DNA from: Salipiger marinus
Lineage (GTDB): Bacteria; Pseudomonadota; Alphaproteobacteria; Rhodobacterales; Rhodobacteraceae
Direction: 5' to 3'
Assembly: GCF_900100085.1 (NCBI RefSeq)
Contig: NZ_FNEJ01000004.1
Coordinates: 1 to 64,000, forward strand
Length of the DNA stretch: 64,000 bases
Shown here: positions 50,289 to 59,814 of the stretch, piece after piece
How positions within the stretch are numbered: position 1 is the stretch's first letter
Layout: each line of letters opens with the position of its first letter
Program-made: the position numbers and the translations under genes
The notes under the pieces: model-generated
Database searches by the model: none
Seen by the model: the letters and a program-made list of their open reading frames with translations, nothing else
Told to the model about the DNA's origin: nothing

Positions 50289-51080
50289 ATGGACAATCTC
50301 AAGAGCCTCGTGAAGGCGGCGACGATCCTTGACTGTTTTTCGACGCTGGACCGCAAGCTGACGGCGGCGCAGATCGCCACGCGCACCGACATTCCGCGCG
50401 GCACGGTGCACCGCATCCTGCGCACCCTGCGCGATCTGGGGCTGGTCGATCAGGACCGCGACCGCGACCAGTACCGGCTTGGCATGAAGCTTTTCGAACT
50501 GGGCACCACGGTTCTGGCCAATATGGATCTGCACCGCGAGGCCAGCGCCTCGGTCGAAAGCCTGACGCGGGCCAGCGGCGAGACGGTGCATCTGTCGGTG
50601 TTTGACGGGCAGAATTCGACCGTCATCAACCGCACCGATCCGGGGGATGGGCGGGTCAATACCGTGGTCGTGCTGGAATCTTCGCCCGGCCATGCCACCG
50701 CCTCCGGCAAGGCGGCGCTGGCCTATCAGTCCGGCGCTGCGATCGAGCGGTTCCTTGCGCGGGGGCTGCCCCGCATCGCGCCGAACACGATCACCGATCC
50801 GGCGCGGCTCCTGGCCGAGCTGGAGACGATCCGGGGGCAGGGCTATGCGGTGGATGACGAGGAACTGCAGACCGGCACGCGCTGTGTCGGCGCCCCGATC
50901 CGCGACATGTCCGGCCGCGTCTTTGCCGCGATCAGTGTCAGTGGCCGCGCCGACCGGTTCACGCCGGAGCGTATCGCGGTTTATGCCGATCTGGTGCGCC
51001 ATCACGCGCGGGCCATCTCGCTGCATCTGGGTTACCGGCCCGACGCGCCCGGCTCAGCCGGGCTGGCGGAGCGGGCGTGA
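50289..51080 (+). CDS. IclR-family transcriptional regulator
   Basis: A 263-residue regulator with the N-terminal winged helix (LVKAATILDCFSTLDRKLTAAQIATRTDIPRGTVHRILRTL) and the C-terminal effector domain (HLSVFDGQNSTVINRTDPG, GYAVDDEELQTGTRCVGAPIRD). It diverges from the DapA copy 1 gene, the likely target. Its 3-prime end overlaps the convergent DapA copy 2 gene by 27 bp. Confidence 0.9.
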   Translation: MDNLKSLVKAATILDCFSTLDRKLTAAQIATRTDIPRGTVHRILRTLRDLGLVDQDRDRDQYRLGMKLFELGTTVLANMDLHREASASVESLTRASGETVHLSVFDGQNSTVINRTDPGDGRVNTVVVLESSPGHATASGKAALAYQSGAAIERFLARGLPRIAPNTITDPARLLAELETIRGQGYAVDDEELQTGTRCVGAPIRDMSGRVFAAISVSGRADRFTPERIAVYADLVRHHARAISLHLGYRPDAPGSAGLAERA

Positions 51081-51962
51081 CAGGAACGCCTCGGCGGCCT
51101 CAAGGATGTCGGGCGCGGCGTCCAGATCGAACCCGACCAGCGGCGGGCGGACATGGGCCAGTGCCGCATCGTTGCGGGCGCGCGCGGTCAGCGCCTTGAC
51201 TGCGGGGACAACCGGATGGCGGCTGATCCGGTGATAGAGCGCGCACATCGCGTCGAAATCCGGGTCATCCTCTGCCAGACCGGGCCGCAGCAGCGCCGCC
51301 ATCTCTGCCGTGGCGAGATTGCCCAGCCCCGAGATCGCGCCCGCCCCGCCAAGTGCCAGCGCCTGCGGCAGGAAAATCTCGTTGCCCACGAAGATGTCGA
51401 GATCGGGAAAGCTTTTCAGGCTCGCCTCGACATGGGCCCAGTCCGGCACGCTGTCCTTGAGCCCGGCGATGACCGGGCCGAAACGGTCGATCAGCCGGAA
51501 GATCACCGGCTGCGCGATCGGCACGCCGACAAGCCCCGGAATGTCGTAAAGCGTGAGCCGCAGGCCCGCATCGTTCGCCCCCTCGATCACGGCGGCGATG
51601 AAGCGGAACAGCCCTTCCTCGGACACGCCCTTGAACAGGAAGGGCGGCAGCAGAAGCTGGCGCAGGCAGCCTGCGGCGGCGGCATGGTGCGACAGATCCG
51701 TGACGTCTGTCAGCGCCGCAGCACCGATGCCGACCATGATCCGCTCCGGCACCACGCCGCCTGAAAGCAGCGCATCAAGTCCGGCCTTGCGTTCGGCTGC
51801 GGAAAAGGACTGCGCCTCCCCCAGCGTGCCGAACAGAACGACACCTGCCGCGCCGTCATCCAGCACCTGCCGCGCGAGGCGCGCAAGGGCTCCTGTGTCG
51901 AGGCTGCCGTCGGGGGCCAGCGGGGTGATGAGGGGAACATGCAGGACGGGGGTCTTGGCCAT
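51054..51962 (-). CDS. Dihydrodipicolinate synthase-family aldolase (DapA superfamily, copy 2)
   Basis: The start at ATG 51962 gives 302 residues; the longer frame upstream overlaps the enolase-family gene and is not used. The Schiff-base Lys lies in VIAGLKDSVPD and Tyr in LTLYDIPGLVG. The substrate loop is GTLGE instead of GTTGE. It is the last gene of a six-gene operon after an ABC importer and an enolase-superfamily enzyme, an order that suggests cleavage of a 2-keto-3-deoxy acid. Confidence 0.85.
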   Translation of the reverse strand: MAKTPVLHVPLITPLAPDGSLDTGALARLARQVLDDGAAGVVLFGTLGEAQSFSAAERKAGLDALLSGGVVPERIMVGIGAAALTDVTDLSHHAAAAGCLRQLLLPPFLFKGVSEEGLFRFIAAVIEGANDAGLRLTLYDIPGLVGVPIAQPVIFRLIDRFGPVIAGLKDSVPDWAHVEASLKSFPDLDIFVGNEIFLPQALALGGAGAISGLGNLATAEMAALLRPGLAEDDPDFDAMCALYHRISRHPVVPAVKALTARARNDAALAHVRPPLVGFDLDAAPDILEAAEAFLSRPLRQPG

Positions 51963-51985
51963 AAGGAAATCTCCGGATCGGGGGG

Positions 51986-53062
51986 TCAGCGGACGAGGTA
52001 TCTGTCCCAAGCGGCGGGGGTGAAGGTCACGCCATGGCCGGGGCGGTCGGGCACGAGGATCTGGCCATCGCGCAGCTCCAGCCCGTGCTCCATCAGGTCG
52101 TCCATGAAGGGGTAATATTCGACATAGGTCGCGCGCGGCAGCGCCGCCGCAAGATGGATGTGCAGCACGGTCATGAAATGCGGCGCCACGGCGAGGCCGA
52201 ACATGTCCGCCATCTCGCCGATCTTGAGCGCCTCGGTGAAGCCGCCGACAAAGCACAGATCCGGCTGCAGCACGTCCAGCGCGCCCGCCGTCACGAAGGG
52301 GGCAAAGTCGCGGCGGGAATGGAAATGCTCGCCCGAGGCCACGGCCATGGGCAGCTGCGCGCGCAGCCGCCGGTAGCCTTCGATGTCCTGAGAGAGGATC
52401 GGCTCCTCGAACCAGTAGATGTCCAGATCGCCAAGCTGCCGCCCGAGCCACAGCGCGGCGGGCAGCGACAGCCGTTCGTTGGCATCGCAGAGGATACGCG
52501 GGCCGGGGCCGATGGCCTCGCGCACGGCGCGCACGCGCGCGATGTCCTGATCGGGCTGGCGGCCCACGCGGATCTTCACCGCGTCGAAGCCCGCCGCGAC
52601 ATACTCTGCCGAACTGCGCACCAGATCGTCGAGCGGCAGCGAGGGGCTGGCCTTGCCGCTGCCATAGGAGGGCACGCTGGCGCGGCGCTGCCCCAGCATG
52701 AAGGCCAGCGAGACGCCGCGCTGGCGCGCCCGCAGATCCCACAGCGCCACGTCAATGGCCGAGATTGCCATGGAGGCGATGCCATGACCAAGGCGATGGG
52801 TGCGGTGGAACAGCTCGTCATTGAGCACCTCCACCTCGTCGGCCTCGCGCCCGATGAGACGGTCCAGCAGCACGGTGTCGAGCAGCGCGCGCACCGCTTC
52901 CCCGCCGCCATAGTCGGAGGTGAAGGTCCAGCCGGTGCCCTCTTCGCCGCTGTCGTCACGGACCGTGACGCCGATCAGCTCGAAGAATTCGTCGCTGCGT
53001 TCGGCGGCCAGCCGGTTGGAGGGAAAGCGCAGGATCCAGCTTTGTGTCGCGCGTATCGTCAT
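51986..53062 (-). CDS. Mandelate racemase/muconate lactonizing enzyme-family protein (enolase superfamily)
   Basis: A 358-residue two-domain enolase-superfamily enzyme. Metal ligands are the Asp of ILCDANE, the Glu of WFEEP and the Glu of ASGEH. The barrel strand-2 motif reads K-I-R (K-x-R, not K-x-K), and a His in VAPHFM could be the second base. This residue set fits a sugar-acid or hydroxy-acid dehydratase better than a classical racemase. It lies between the ABC ATPase (11 bp) and DapA copy 2 (23 bp), so dehydration of the imported acid followed by aldol cleavage is likely. Confidence 0.87.
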   Translation of the reverse strand: MTIRATQSWILRFPSNRLAAERSDEFFELIGVTVRDDSGEEGTGWTFTSDYGGGEAVRALLDTVLLDRLIGREADEVEVLNDELFHRTHRLGHGIASMAISAIDVALWDLRARQRGVSLAFMLGQRRASVPSYGSGKASPSLPLDDLVRSSAEYVAAGFDAVKIRVGRQPDQDIARVRAVREAIGPGPRILCDANERLSLPAALWLGRQLGDLDIYWFEEPILSQDIEGYRRLRAQLPMAVASGEHFHSRRDFAPFVTAGALDVLQPDLCFVGGFTEALKIGEMADMFGLAVAPHFMTVLHIHLAAALPRATYVEYYPFMDDLMEHGLELRDGQILVPDRPGHGVTFTPAAWDRYLVR

Positions 53063-53073
53063 GTCTTTCTCCG

Positions 53074-54213
53074 TCAGTCTTCCAGGGCGACGCTGCGCGC
53101 CGGATCAAATTCAAGTGTGACCCGCATGCCCTGACCGGCAGGGGCCGGGGGCGCCGACTGGACGCGGATCAGGGCATGCGGATCGGCATCGGGGGCCACG
53201 AAGGTGTCGACAAGCCCGCCGGTGAAGACGGTGGAGGCGACGGTGCCGGGCAGGCGGTTGACCCCGGTCTTGGCGGGCGCGTCGGGGCCTGCGATGCGGA
53301 TGTCGGTGGGCCGGACGGAAATCCGGCGCATCCCGCCGCCCGCGCGGTCAAGCGCGCCTGCCGCCGCCATCACCGGGGTGCCGTGATAACTGCCGGTCAG
53401 CACGCCGCCATTCAGGGAGGCGCTGGACAGGTCGAGGATGTTGGAAAGCCCGATAAATCCCGCGACAAAGGCGTTGCGCGGCCTGTCATAAATCTCGGTC
53501 GGTGTGCCGGACTGCACCACCCGCCCGCTTTCCATCACCACGATGCGGTCAGACAGCGCCAGCGCCTCGTCCTGACTGTGGGTGACATAGACGCTGGTGA
53601 TGCCCAGTTCCTGCTGCAGCCTGCGGATTTCAAAGCGCATCTGTTCACGCAGCACCGCGTCAAGGTTGCTGAGCGGCTCGTCGAAAAGCAGGATGCGCGG
53701 CTGCGAGGCGACGGCACGGGCGAGGGCAACGCGCTGCTGCTGGCCGCCGGAAAGCTGGCCGGGATACCGGTCGGCCAGATGATCCATCCCGACGATGGCC
53801 AGCACCTGCCGCACCCGTTCGGCGACCTCCGTCCGGTTCATGCCCCGGCGGCGCAGGCCGTAGCCGACATTGTCGGCCACGCGCAGATGCGGCCAGAGCG
53901 CATAGGTCTGGAACACCATCCCCATGTCGCGCCGTTCCGGCGGCACCGACAGCGCCCCGTCGGACAGCACCACCGCGCCCGAGGTGATGCGGCCCGAACT
54001 GAGCGGCTCCAGCCCCGCGATCATGCGCAGCGTGGTGGTCTTGCCGCAGCCGCTTGGCCCGATCAGCGACACGAGGCTGCCCGCCGCGACGTCGATGTCG
54101 ATCCCGTGCACGGCGGTGAAGGCCCCGTAGGACTTGCGCACGTCCGACAGGCGCAGATCCTGCGCCTGTCGGGGGCTGCCGGGCCGGGGGCCGGGGGCGG
54201 CGTGGTCGGTCAT
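53074..54213 (-). CDS. ABC transporter ATP-binding protein (PotA/FbpC type)
   Basis: A 379-residue ATPase with Walker [12 protein letters not shown], signature [14 protein letters not shown], Walker [13 protein letters not shown], and a C-terminal TOBE-type regulatory domain (about 290-379). It is the type that serves ferric iron, polyamine, phosphonate or organic-acid importers with family-8 binding proteins. It lies 5 bp after the binding-protein gene. Confidence 0.92.
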   Translation of the reverse strand: MTDHAAPGPRPGSPRQAQDLRLSDVRKSYGAFTAVHGIDIDVAAGSLVSLIGPSGCGKTTTLRMIAGLEPLSSGRITSGAVVLSDGALSVPPERRDMGMVFQTYALWPHLRVADNVGYGLRRRGMNRTEVAERVRQVLAIVGMDHLADRYPGQLSGGQQQRVALARAVASQPRILLFDEPLSNLDAVLREQMRFEIRRLQQELGITSVYVTHSQDEALALSDRIVVMESGRVVQSGTPTEIYDRPRNAFVAGFIGLSNILDLSSASLNGGVLTGSYHGTPVMAAAGALDRAGGGMRRISVRPTDIRIAGPDAPAKTGVNRLPGTVASTVFTGGLVDTFVAPDADPHALIRVQSAPPAPAGQGMRVTLEFDPARSVALED

Positions 54214-54218
54214 GAGGC

Positions 54219-55235
54219 TCAGCGTCCGAACGCGGCGTTGAACCTGTCGATCTGGCTGTCACGCTCGGCGGCGATGAAGTCCGCATCGACGGGCACGATG
54301 GTCACGTCCCCAACCGCCGTGCCGTCCGGGAAGCGGTAATCGACATCGTTGCGCACCGGCGCGCAGCCAAGGGCCGCCGGCATCATCGCCTGCGCCTCTG
54401 CGGAGACGATGAAATCGAGCCATGCCCGCGCCGCTTCCGGGTTCGCCGCGTTTTCGAACATCGCAAAGGACGAGATCTCGCCCGGCGATCCCTCTTCGGG
54501 CCAGACGAGGCTGGTGGGATCGCCGCGATTGGCCGAGGTCTGGCCATTGGCCAGAAGCTGCACGGCCAGCGGTCGCTCGCCGCTGGCGGTCATGTCGCGG
54601 ATCGTGCCATGCGAGCGTTCAAGCCGGGGATCGTTCTGCGCGAGCTTTTCGAAATACTCCCAGCCGAAGCTGCCGTCCTGCTGGCTTGGCAGGTATTCGG
54701 AGATGAACCAGATGAAGGAATGCACCGACTGCGAACTGGCAGGATCAGCCAGCGCGATCTGGCTTTTCCAGCGCGGATCCAGAAGATCGTTCCAGCTTGA
54801 GGGCCTGTCCTCTTCGGAGATGGCGTTGGTGTTGTATTGCAGCAGATAGAGGTTCACGCAGGCAGGCACCGAGGTGCCGGAGGGATCGCGCACTTCTGAG
54901 CGCACCGCGTCAAGCTCCGCAGGCGCGTAGGTGGCAAAGGCCTGATGGGCCTGCTGCAGCGCCGCGATCGAGGCCTGATTGAGGCCGACCAGATCGGCCT
55001 GAGGCCGCCCGGCGCGCAGTTCCAGTTCCAGCGTTGACAGCAGCTGTTCCCCGGGCTGGACCGACACCTGCACATCCACATCGGGATGCGCCTTGCCGAA
55101 GCCTTCGATCAGGGCCTGCATGTGTTCGTCCGGATAGGCCGAATAGATCCTTAATGCGCCGTCCTGTGCCTGTGCGGCCTGCGTGGCCATCAGGGCTCCG
55201 GCAATGGCAAGCGCCACGGGTCTGGTCATGGTCAT
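54219..55235 (-). CDS. ABC transporter substrate-binding protein (family 8/AfuA type)
   Basis: The start is ATG 55235 after a GGGAGGAAG site; the frame to 55439 overlaps the permease gene and is discarded. The 338-residue product has a Sec signal (TQAAQAQD cleavage near residue 24), then GALRIYSAYPDEHMQALIEGFGKAHP, a family-8 N-terminus. Conserved Tyr pairs of iron binders are not clear, so an organic ligand is as likely as iron. Confidence 0.9.
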   Translation of the reverse strand: MTMTRPVALAIAGALMATQAAQAQDGALRIYSAYPDEHMQALIEGFGKAHPDVDVQVSVQPGEQLLSTLELELRAGRPQADLVGLNQASIAALQQAHQAFATYAPAELDAVRSEVRDPSGTSVPACVNLYLLQYNTNAISEEDRPSSWNDLLDPRWKSQIALADPASSQSVHSFIWFISEYLPSQQDGSFGWEYFEKLAQNDPRLERSHGTIRDMTASGERPLAVQLLANGQTSANRGDPTSLVWPEEGSPGEISSFAMFENAANPEAARAWLDFIVSAEAQAMMPAALGCAPVRNDVDYRFPDGTAVGDVTIVPVDADFIAAERDSQIDRFNAAFGR

Positions 55236-55260
55236 AGGTCTTCCTCCCTTTATTGGCTTT

Positions 55261-56964
55261 TCAGCCTCCTCCGAAGATGCTCTTGCGGATGGCGGGCGAT
55301 CTGCGCCCGACCAGTGCGGCAAGCAGGAACAGCGCCGACACCACGGCGAAGATGCAGACGCCATAGGCGCAGGCGACCGCCAGCCCGCCATTGCCGTTCC
55401 ACACGCTGAGCAGCGAGGTGGCGACGGTCTGGGTGCCAAAGCCGCGCAGGATGATCGAGGCGCTGAGTTCCGGGATCGCGAGGATGAACACCAGCAGCCA
55501 TGTATAGACCAGCATCGGCAGCATGAGCGGGATGGTGATGCGCATCAGCGCGCCAAATTCCGTCGATCCGGACACCCGCGCCGCTTCTTCCAGTTCGGGC
55601 GCGATCTGCAGCAGGCCGCTTTGCCCGTTGCGCACCCCGATGGGGATGAACCGCGCGAGATAGGCGACAAGCAGGATCATCGCAGTGCCGTAGAAGCCGG
55701 TGAGGTTGCCCGGCCAGTTCAGGTAGATGACGATCAGCGCAAAGCCGATCGCGGTGCCCGGCACGGCCAAGGGCAGGATCGAGGCGTAATCCAGCAGGCT
55801 GCGCGCGCGCAGCCGGGTGCGCAGGATGACATAGGCGGTCAGCACCCCGATCACGATCACCACCGTCGCGGTGACTGCCGCCAGCCAGAAGCTGAGCCAG
55901 ACCGCCTGCCGGATCGACGGATCGCCCAGCACCACCACGAAGTTCTGCAGGGTCCAGTTGCCAGCGCTGAAGCCGTTGCCGATGCTTTTCATCGCGCTGA
56001 CCGCGATCATCGTGCCATAGGGCAGGATCAGCGCCACCATCACGTAAAGAAAGGCCAGCGCGCTGAGCAGATGCGTGGCCGCCCCCAGATCAAGTCGCCG
56101 CGCCGCGAAGGCCTTGCCCCCCAGCACGCGGTAGCGGTCGCCATGGCGCAGCAGCGCGCGCTGCAGGCCAAGCGCCAGCGCCGACAGCGCCACCAGCGTC
56201 ACCGAGGCGACGGAGGCGGTGGAGAATTCGAGGCCAAGCAGCGCCTCCCGGATGGCGACGGTCAGCACGTCGATGCCCAGCATTTCCGGCGCGCCATACA
56301 TCGCGAGCGAGGTGGCGAAGGCCAGCAGCGCGCCCGCAAGGATCGCCGGGCGCATCAGCGGCAGGGTCACGTCGATCACCGCCCTGAGCGGGCTTGCGCC
56401 CTTGAGCCGAGCCGCGTCTTCCAGCGCCGGATCCATGTTCGCCAGTGCCGGAACCAGCGCAAGAAAGACGAAGGCGACGCCATTGGGCAGGGCGGTAAAG
56501 ATCAGCCCCCACAGCGAGAAGATGTCGAACGGCCCGCTGGTCGCCGAAAGGTCAAAGACCGCGCGCAGCGCCTGATTGGCGTAACCGGCATTCGGTCCCG
56601 CCATCAGGATGTAGCCCATCGCCAGCAGGAATTCCGGGCTGATCAGCGACAGGATCATCGCGGCGGAGACCAGCCCCCGGAACCACATCCGCGTCCGGGC
56701 CACGCCGAAGGCCAGCGGCACGCCGACAAGGACGCTGAGTGCGGCAATCCCCGTGGCCACGGCCAGACTGTTGAGCGTGGCGGCCAGCATCCGGCGGTCG
56801 GTCAGGAAATCGGCATAGGCCGACAGCGACGGCCCGCCGTCATAAAAGCTGGACAGGAAGATCGCACCGACCGGGGCGACGATCAGCACGGCCAGCAGGG
56901 CGGCCATCGTGGCCGCGACGGCGCGCGACCAGCCTCCTGCCCCGATGCCGCGCGCGCCGGTCAT
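55261..56964 (-). CDS. ABC transporter permease, fused two-domain type (FbpB-like)
   Basis: A 567-residue membrane protein with about 12 hydrophobic segments: two permease domains in one chain. Each has an EAA loop (LEDAARLKGASPLRAVIDVTLP in the first half, LEEAARVSGSTEFGALMRITIP in the second). This fused form is usual for FbpB-type importers. It lies 25 bp upstream of the binding-protein gene and 34 bp downstream of the CoA-transferase gene. Confidence 0.92.
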   Translation of the reverse strand: MTGARGIGAGGWSRAVAATMAALLAVLIVAPVGAIFLSSFYDGGPSLSAYADFLTDRRMLAATLNSLAVATGIAALSVLVGVPLAFGVARTRMWFRGLVSAAMILSLISPEFLLAMGYILMAGPNAGYANQALRAVFDLSATSGPFDIFSLWGLIFTALPNGVAFVFLALVPALANMDPALEDAARLKGASPLRAVIDVTLPLMRPAILAGALLAFATSLAMYGAPEMLGIDVLTVAIREALLGLEFSTASVASVTLVALSALALGLQRALLRHGDRYRVLGGKAFAARRLDLGAATHLLSALAFLYVMVALILPYGTMIAVSAMKSIGNGFSAGNWTLQNFVVVLGDPSIRQAVWLSFWLAAVTATVVIVIGVLTAYVILRTRLRARSLLDYASILPLAVPGTAIGFALIVIYLNWPGNLTGFYGTAMILLVAYLARFIPIGVRNGQSGLLQIAPELEEAARVSGSTEFGALMRITIPLMLPMLVYTWLLVFILAIPELSASIILRGFGTQTVATSLLSVWNGNGGLAVACAYGVCIFAVVSALFLLAALVGRRSPAIRKSIFGGG

Positions 56965-56998
56965 GGCCGGGCGCCCCGTGGAAGATCGCCGCCGGGGC

Positions 56999-58537
56999 TC
57001 ATGCGGGGCTGGTCCAGGACGGGGTCAGAAGCTCGGCGGGAAGGGTGGCGAGATCGGCGGCCACCTCGACCCGGAACGGGATCCGGTCAAGCAGATCGCG
57101 GCGCAGATCGACCCCCGGCACGATCTGGGTCAGGCAGAGCCCGCCCGGCCGCACGTCGAAAATGCCGCGATCGGTGATGATGCTGGCCTGCTTGCCCTCG
57201 GCGATGCCGCGCTGCGCGTTGAAGGTGATCTGTTCGACCGCCTCGACGAAGCGGCGGATGCGGCCCTCGGTCGTGATGTGCAGCCCGTCAGGGCCGTGGG
57301 ATTCCTCCAGCCCGCCGGTGGTCAGCGTGCCGCAGAACATCAGGGTGCGGACCCCGTGCACGATGTTGACGAAGCCGCCGCAGCCGGGAAGCATTCCGGA
57401 AAAGCGGCTGACATTGATGTTGCCCTGCGCGTCGACCTCGCCGAAGGACAGGATCGACACGTCCGGTCCGCCGCCTTCGTAGAACTGGAACACCTCGTTC
57501 TGGTCGAGGATGATTTCCGGGTTGCGCGACACGCCGCCGACCTTGGGCCAGCCGCCGAACGGCCCCTGTTCCACCGTGAAATAGATGTCGTCGCGGCCCA
57601 TGCCCCGGGCCTGTTCCGGCACCTCGTACATCGGCAGGCCCGCGCCCAGATTGACCATCGCGCCCTTGGGCAGGCGGCTGACCGCGATACGGGCGATCAC
57701 GTCGCGCGGCAGGTTGCGACCGGCAGGTGCGGGCAGGTCGGCGCGGGCGGCGCCGGTCAGCACCGGATCCTGTTCATCTTCCCAGTCCTCGGGCTGCACC
57801 ACCACGCCATGCACCAGCCGCCCGGGAATGCGCCCCATCCGGGGGTGGATCTCGCCGGTCTCGACAAGGCGGTTGACCTCGGCGATGACCTTGCCGCCCG
57901 ACTGGAACGCGGCGAGCGCAAGTTCTATCGTGCCGTGGTCGAAGGCTTCGCGGTCATAGTAAAGGTTGCCGCGCGCATCGGCGGCGCTGGCCTTGATCAG
58001 CGCGACATCGACGGGCAGGCGCGGGTAATAGATCATCTCCTCGCCCTCCAGCGAGGTGAGGCGGCAGATCTCCTCCCGCGTTGCGGCATTGACCTTGCCG
58101 CCGCCCTGCCGGGGGTCGACGAACGTGCCGATCCCGACCGGCGTGGCAAAGCCCCTGCGCCCTGCGGACGTGGCCCGCAGCAGCTGCACCAGCGTGCCCA
58201 TCGGGATGTTGTAGGCCTCGGTCTTGTTGGCGCCGATCAGCATGTTCAGTTCGTTGGACGAGGCACGGCTGAAGCTGGAGGTGATGACGCGCTTCATCAG
58301 CCCTTCGCGCGCGAGCCGGTTCAGCCCGCTGGAGGCACCCCCCTTGCCGCCGCGCCCGCGTTCGATCATCGCGACCGTGATGACGGTCAGGCCTCGGGGC
58401 GTGCCGCGTGCGGCAAAACGGTCTGCAACGGCGGTGATCAGCGATTCCGGAACCACGCGATATCCGCCGCCGGAGACGGCGATCGTGGCGCCATCCGGCA
58501 CAAGCTCTGCGGCCTGCTGACTGCTTATGACCTGCAC
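56999..58537 (-). CDS. Acyl-CoA:carboxylate CoA-transferase (YdiF/propionate CoA-transferase type)
   Basis: A 512-residue family I CoA-transferase with the alpha and beta halves fused. It has VSGGGYRVVPESL near the N-terminus, GIGTFVDPRQGGGKVN, and in the second half NLGAGLPMYEV and the catalytic Glu in YFTVEQGPFGGWP. It moves CoA from a donor acyl-CoA to a short organic acid. As the first gene of an importer operon and divergent from a gene pair with an enoyl-CoA hydratase, it probably activates the imported acid or its cleavage product. Confidence 0.9.
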   Translation of the reverse strand: MQVISSQQAAELVPDGATIAVSGGGYRVVPESLITAVADRFAARGTPRGLTVITVAMIERGRGGKGGASSGLNRLAREGLMKRVITSSFSRASSNELNMLIGANKTEAYNIPMGTLVQLLRATSAGRRGFATPVGIGTFVDPRQGGGKVNAATREEICRLTSLEGEEMIYYPRLPVDVALIKASAADARGNLYYDREAFDHGTIELALAAFQSGGKVIAEVNRLVETGEIHPRMGRIPGRLVHGVVVQPEDWEDEQDPVLTGAARADLPAPAGRNLPRDVIARIAVSRLPKGAMVNLGAGLPMYEVPEQARGMGRDDIYFTVEQGPFGGWPKVGGVSRNPEIILDQNEVFQFYEGGGPDVSILSFGEVDAQGNINVSRFSGMLPGCGGFVNIVHGVRTLMFCGTLTTGGLEESHGPDGLHITTEGRIRRFVEAVEQITFNAQRGIAEGKQASIITDRGIFDVRPGGLCLTQIVPGVDLRRDLLDRIPFRVEVAADLATLPAELLTPSWTSPA

Positions 58538-58580
58538 GAAGATCCTCCCGTCTGATCCGTTCTTTGGACTCGAGGCTAGG

Positions 58581-58594
58581 TGAAAGCGCTATCA
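58581..58594. promoter_or_regulatory. LacI/GalR-like operator TGAAAGCGCTATCA
   Basis: A 14-bp near-palindrome (symmetric except one position per half) with the central AGCGCT typical of LacI-family operators, 44 bp upstream of the CoA-transferase start. No LacI-family gene is in the window, so the regulator would act from elsewhere. Confidence 0.45.
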
Positions 58595-58739
58595 TTGACA
58601 AGCGGCGTTTTTGACAGCCTGTCGGGATCGCGCGCGCCCATATCTTCCGAGATGACGCTTAGTGCGCGATATTTCCTAAGATAACTTCATATATTCTGGC
58701 TGATAAGCCACTCTGCGCCGTTCTGGAAAACCACATCAA

Positions 58740-58764
58740 AAGCCCTGAAATTTTGTAAGGGCTT
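58740..58764. promoter_or_regulatory. Inverted repeat AAGCCCT-N11-AGGGCTT upstream of DapA copy 3
   Basis: Perfect 7-bp arms at 58740-58746 and 58758-58764, about 80 bp before the ATG at 58843. It could be an operator or a leader hairpin; no T-run follows. Confidence 0.4.
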
Positions 58765-58842
58765 ACATTTACAGTTTCCTTTCCGACCCGTCTGTGGCAA
58801 GAGCAAGGAAACCCGCAGCCCGGAAGCAAACGAGATCCTGCC

Positions 58843-59778
58843 ATGACACATGCCCTGCAATCCGGAGTGATTCCGGCCCCGATCATGCCCTTTCAGGAAA
58901 ATGGCGCGATCGACTGGACGACGCTTGACCGCTACGTGGCGCAGATGGCGGGGTCTGGCATCAGCGCGCTGGCCCTGAACATGGCCGCCGCCGAAGCCAC
59001 CGCGATGTCGCATGCCGAACAGGTCGAGACGCTGCAGCGCAGCCGCAAGGTTCTGGCGGGGCAGGTGCCGCTGGTGTCGGGGCTGATCGCCGGGCACACC
59101 GCCGGGGCGGTCGACCATGCGCGCAGGCTGGTCGATGCGGGGGCCGAGGGGCTGGTGGTCTTTCCGCCGCTGCCCACCTTCATGTCGAAGCCGCTGCCGG
59201 TTTCGGTGGTGGCGGAGTACCACGCCGCCGTGGTCGAGGCGGTTGATGTGCCGATCATCGCCTTTCAGACCGCCAATGCCGGCTACCCTGTCGGCACGAT
59301 CCGGGCGCTGGCCGATCTGGGCGGGGTGGTGGCGATCAAGGACGCCGCCTTTGACATCGACCGGACATGGGAGATCGTCGAAGAGGCGCGCGAGACCGAA
59401 GGCCGCGTGGCGGTGCTGACCGGCAACGACACGTTCGTGCTGGAGGCGATGCTGATGGGCTGCGAAGGCGCGCTGATCGGACTGGCGGGGGCCTTCACCG
59501 CCGAACTCGTCCGGATGCAGCAGTTCGCCGCTGCGGGCAAGGCCACCGAAGCCTATGAAATCTGGAACGAACTGGGGCCGATCGCGCGCCTGTGCTGGTC
59601 GAACCCGCTGCGCGATTATCGCCCCCGCATGAAATACGTGCTGATGAAGCAGGGGGTCATCCCCTGCGATGCCACCCGCGCGCCGCAGACCCGCATCTCG
59701 GACGCCGACCGCCGCGGGATTGACGCGCTCTTCGCGCGGCACGGGCTCGATCAGGCCCGCTACCTGCCGCAGGGCTGA
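58843..59778 (+). CDS. Divergent DapA-superfamily protein (copy 3)
   Basis: A 311-residue TIM-barrel protein. The Schiff-base Lys is kept (GVVAIKDAAFD), but the GTTGE loop is replaced (ALNMAAAEAT) and the strand that normally carries the catalytic Tyr reads IIAFQTANAGYPV, with Phe there. It should still form a Schiff base but may use different acid-base chemistry. It is followed 36 bp later by an enoyl-CoA hydratase gene, forming a small plus-strand operon. Confidence 0.82.
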   Translation: MTHALQSGVIPAPIMPFQENGAIDWTTLDRYVAQMAGSGISALALNMAAAEATAMSHAEQVETLQRSRKVLAGQVPLVSGLIAGHTAGAVDHARRLVDAGAEGLVVFPPLPTFMSKPLPVSVVAEYHAAVVEAVDVPIIAFQTANAGYPVGTIRALADLGGVVAIKDAAFDIDRTWEIVEEARETEGRVAVLTGNDTFVLEAMLMGCEGALIGLAGAFTAELVRMQQFAAAGKATEAYEIWNELGPIARLCWSNPLRDYRPRMKYVLMKQGVIPCDATRAPQTRISDADRRGIDALFARHGLDQARYLPQG

Positions 59779-59814
59779 CACCGGACACCCCCATTGCCGA
59801 ACGAGGAGACTGTC

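Larger units (their letters stand above)
58538..58842. other. 305-bp divergent intergenic region with operator-like elements
   Basis: The region separates the CoA-transferase operon (minus) from the DapA copy 3/enoyl-CoA hydratase pair (plus). It is more AT-rich than its surroundings and contains a LacI-like palindrome (58581-58594) and an inverted repeat AAGCCCT-N11-AGGGCTT (58740-58764). No regulator gene adjoins it and no gene is visible inside. Confidence 0.75.

Noticed and set aside
55183-57177. 664-codon plus-strand open frame rich in Arg, Gln and His
   Set aside because: Antisense to the ABC permease and CoA-transferase. Composition is typical of shadow frames in GC-rich DNA.
49196-59778. 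Lysine-biosynthesis dapA for any of the three DapA-type genes
   Set aside because: All three lie in catabolic contexts with IclR, ABC, enolase-superfamily or enoyl-CoA hydratase genes, and two have altered GTTGE loops.
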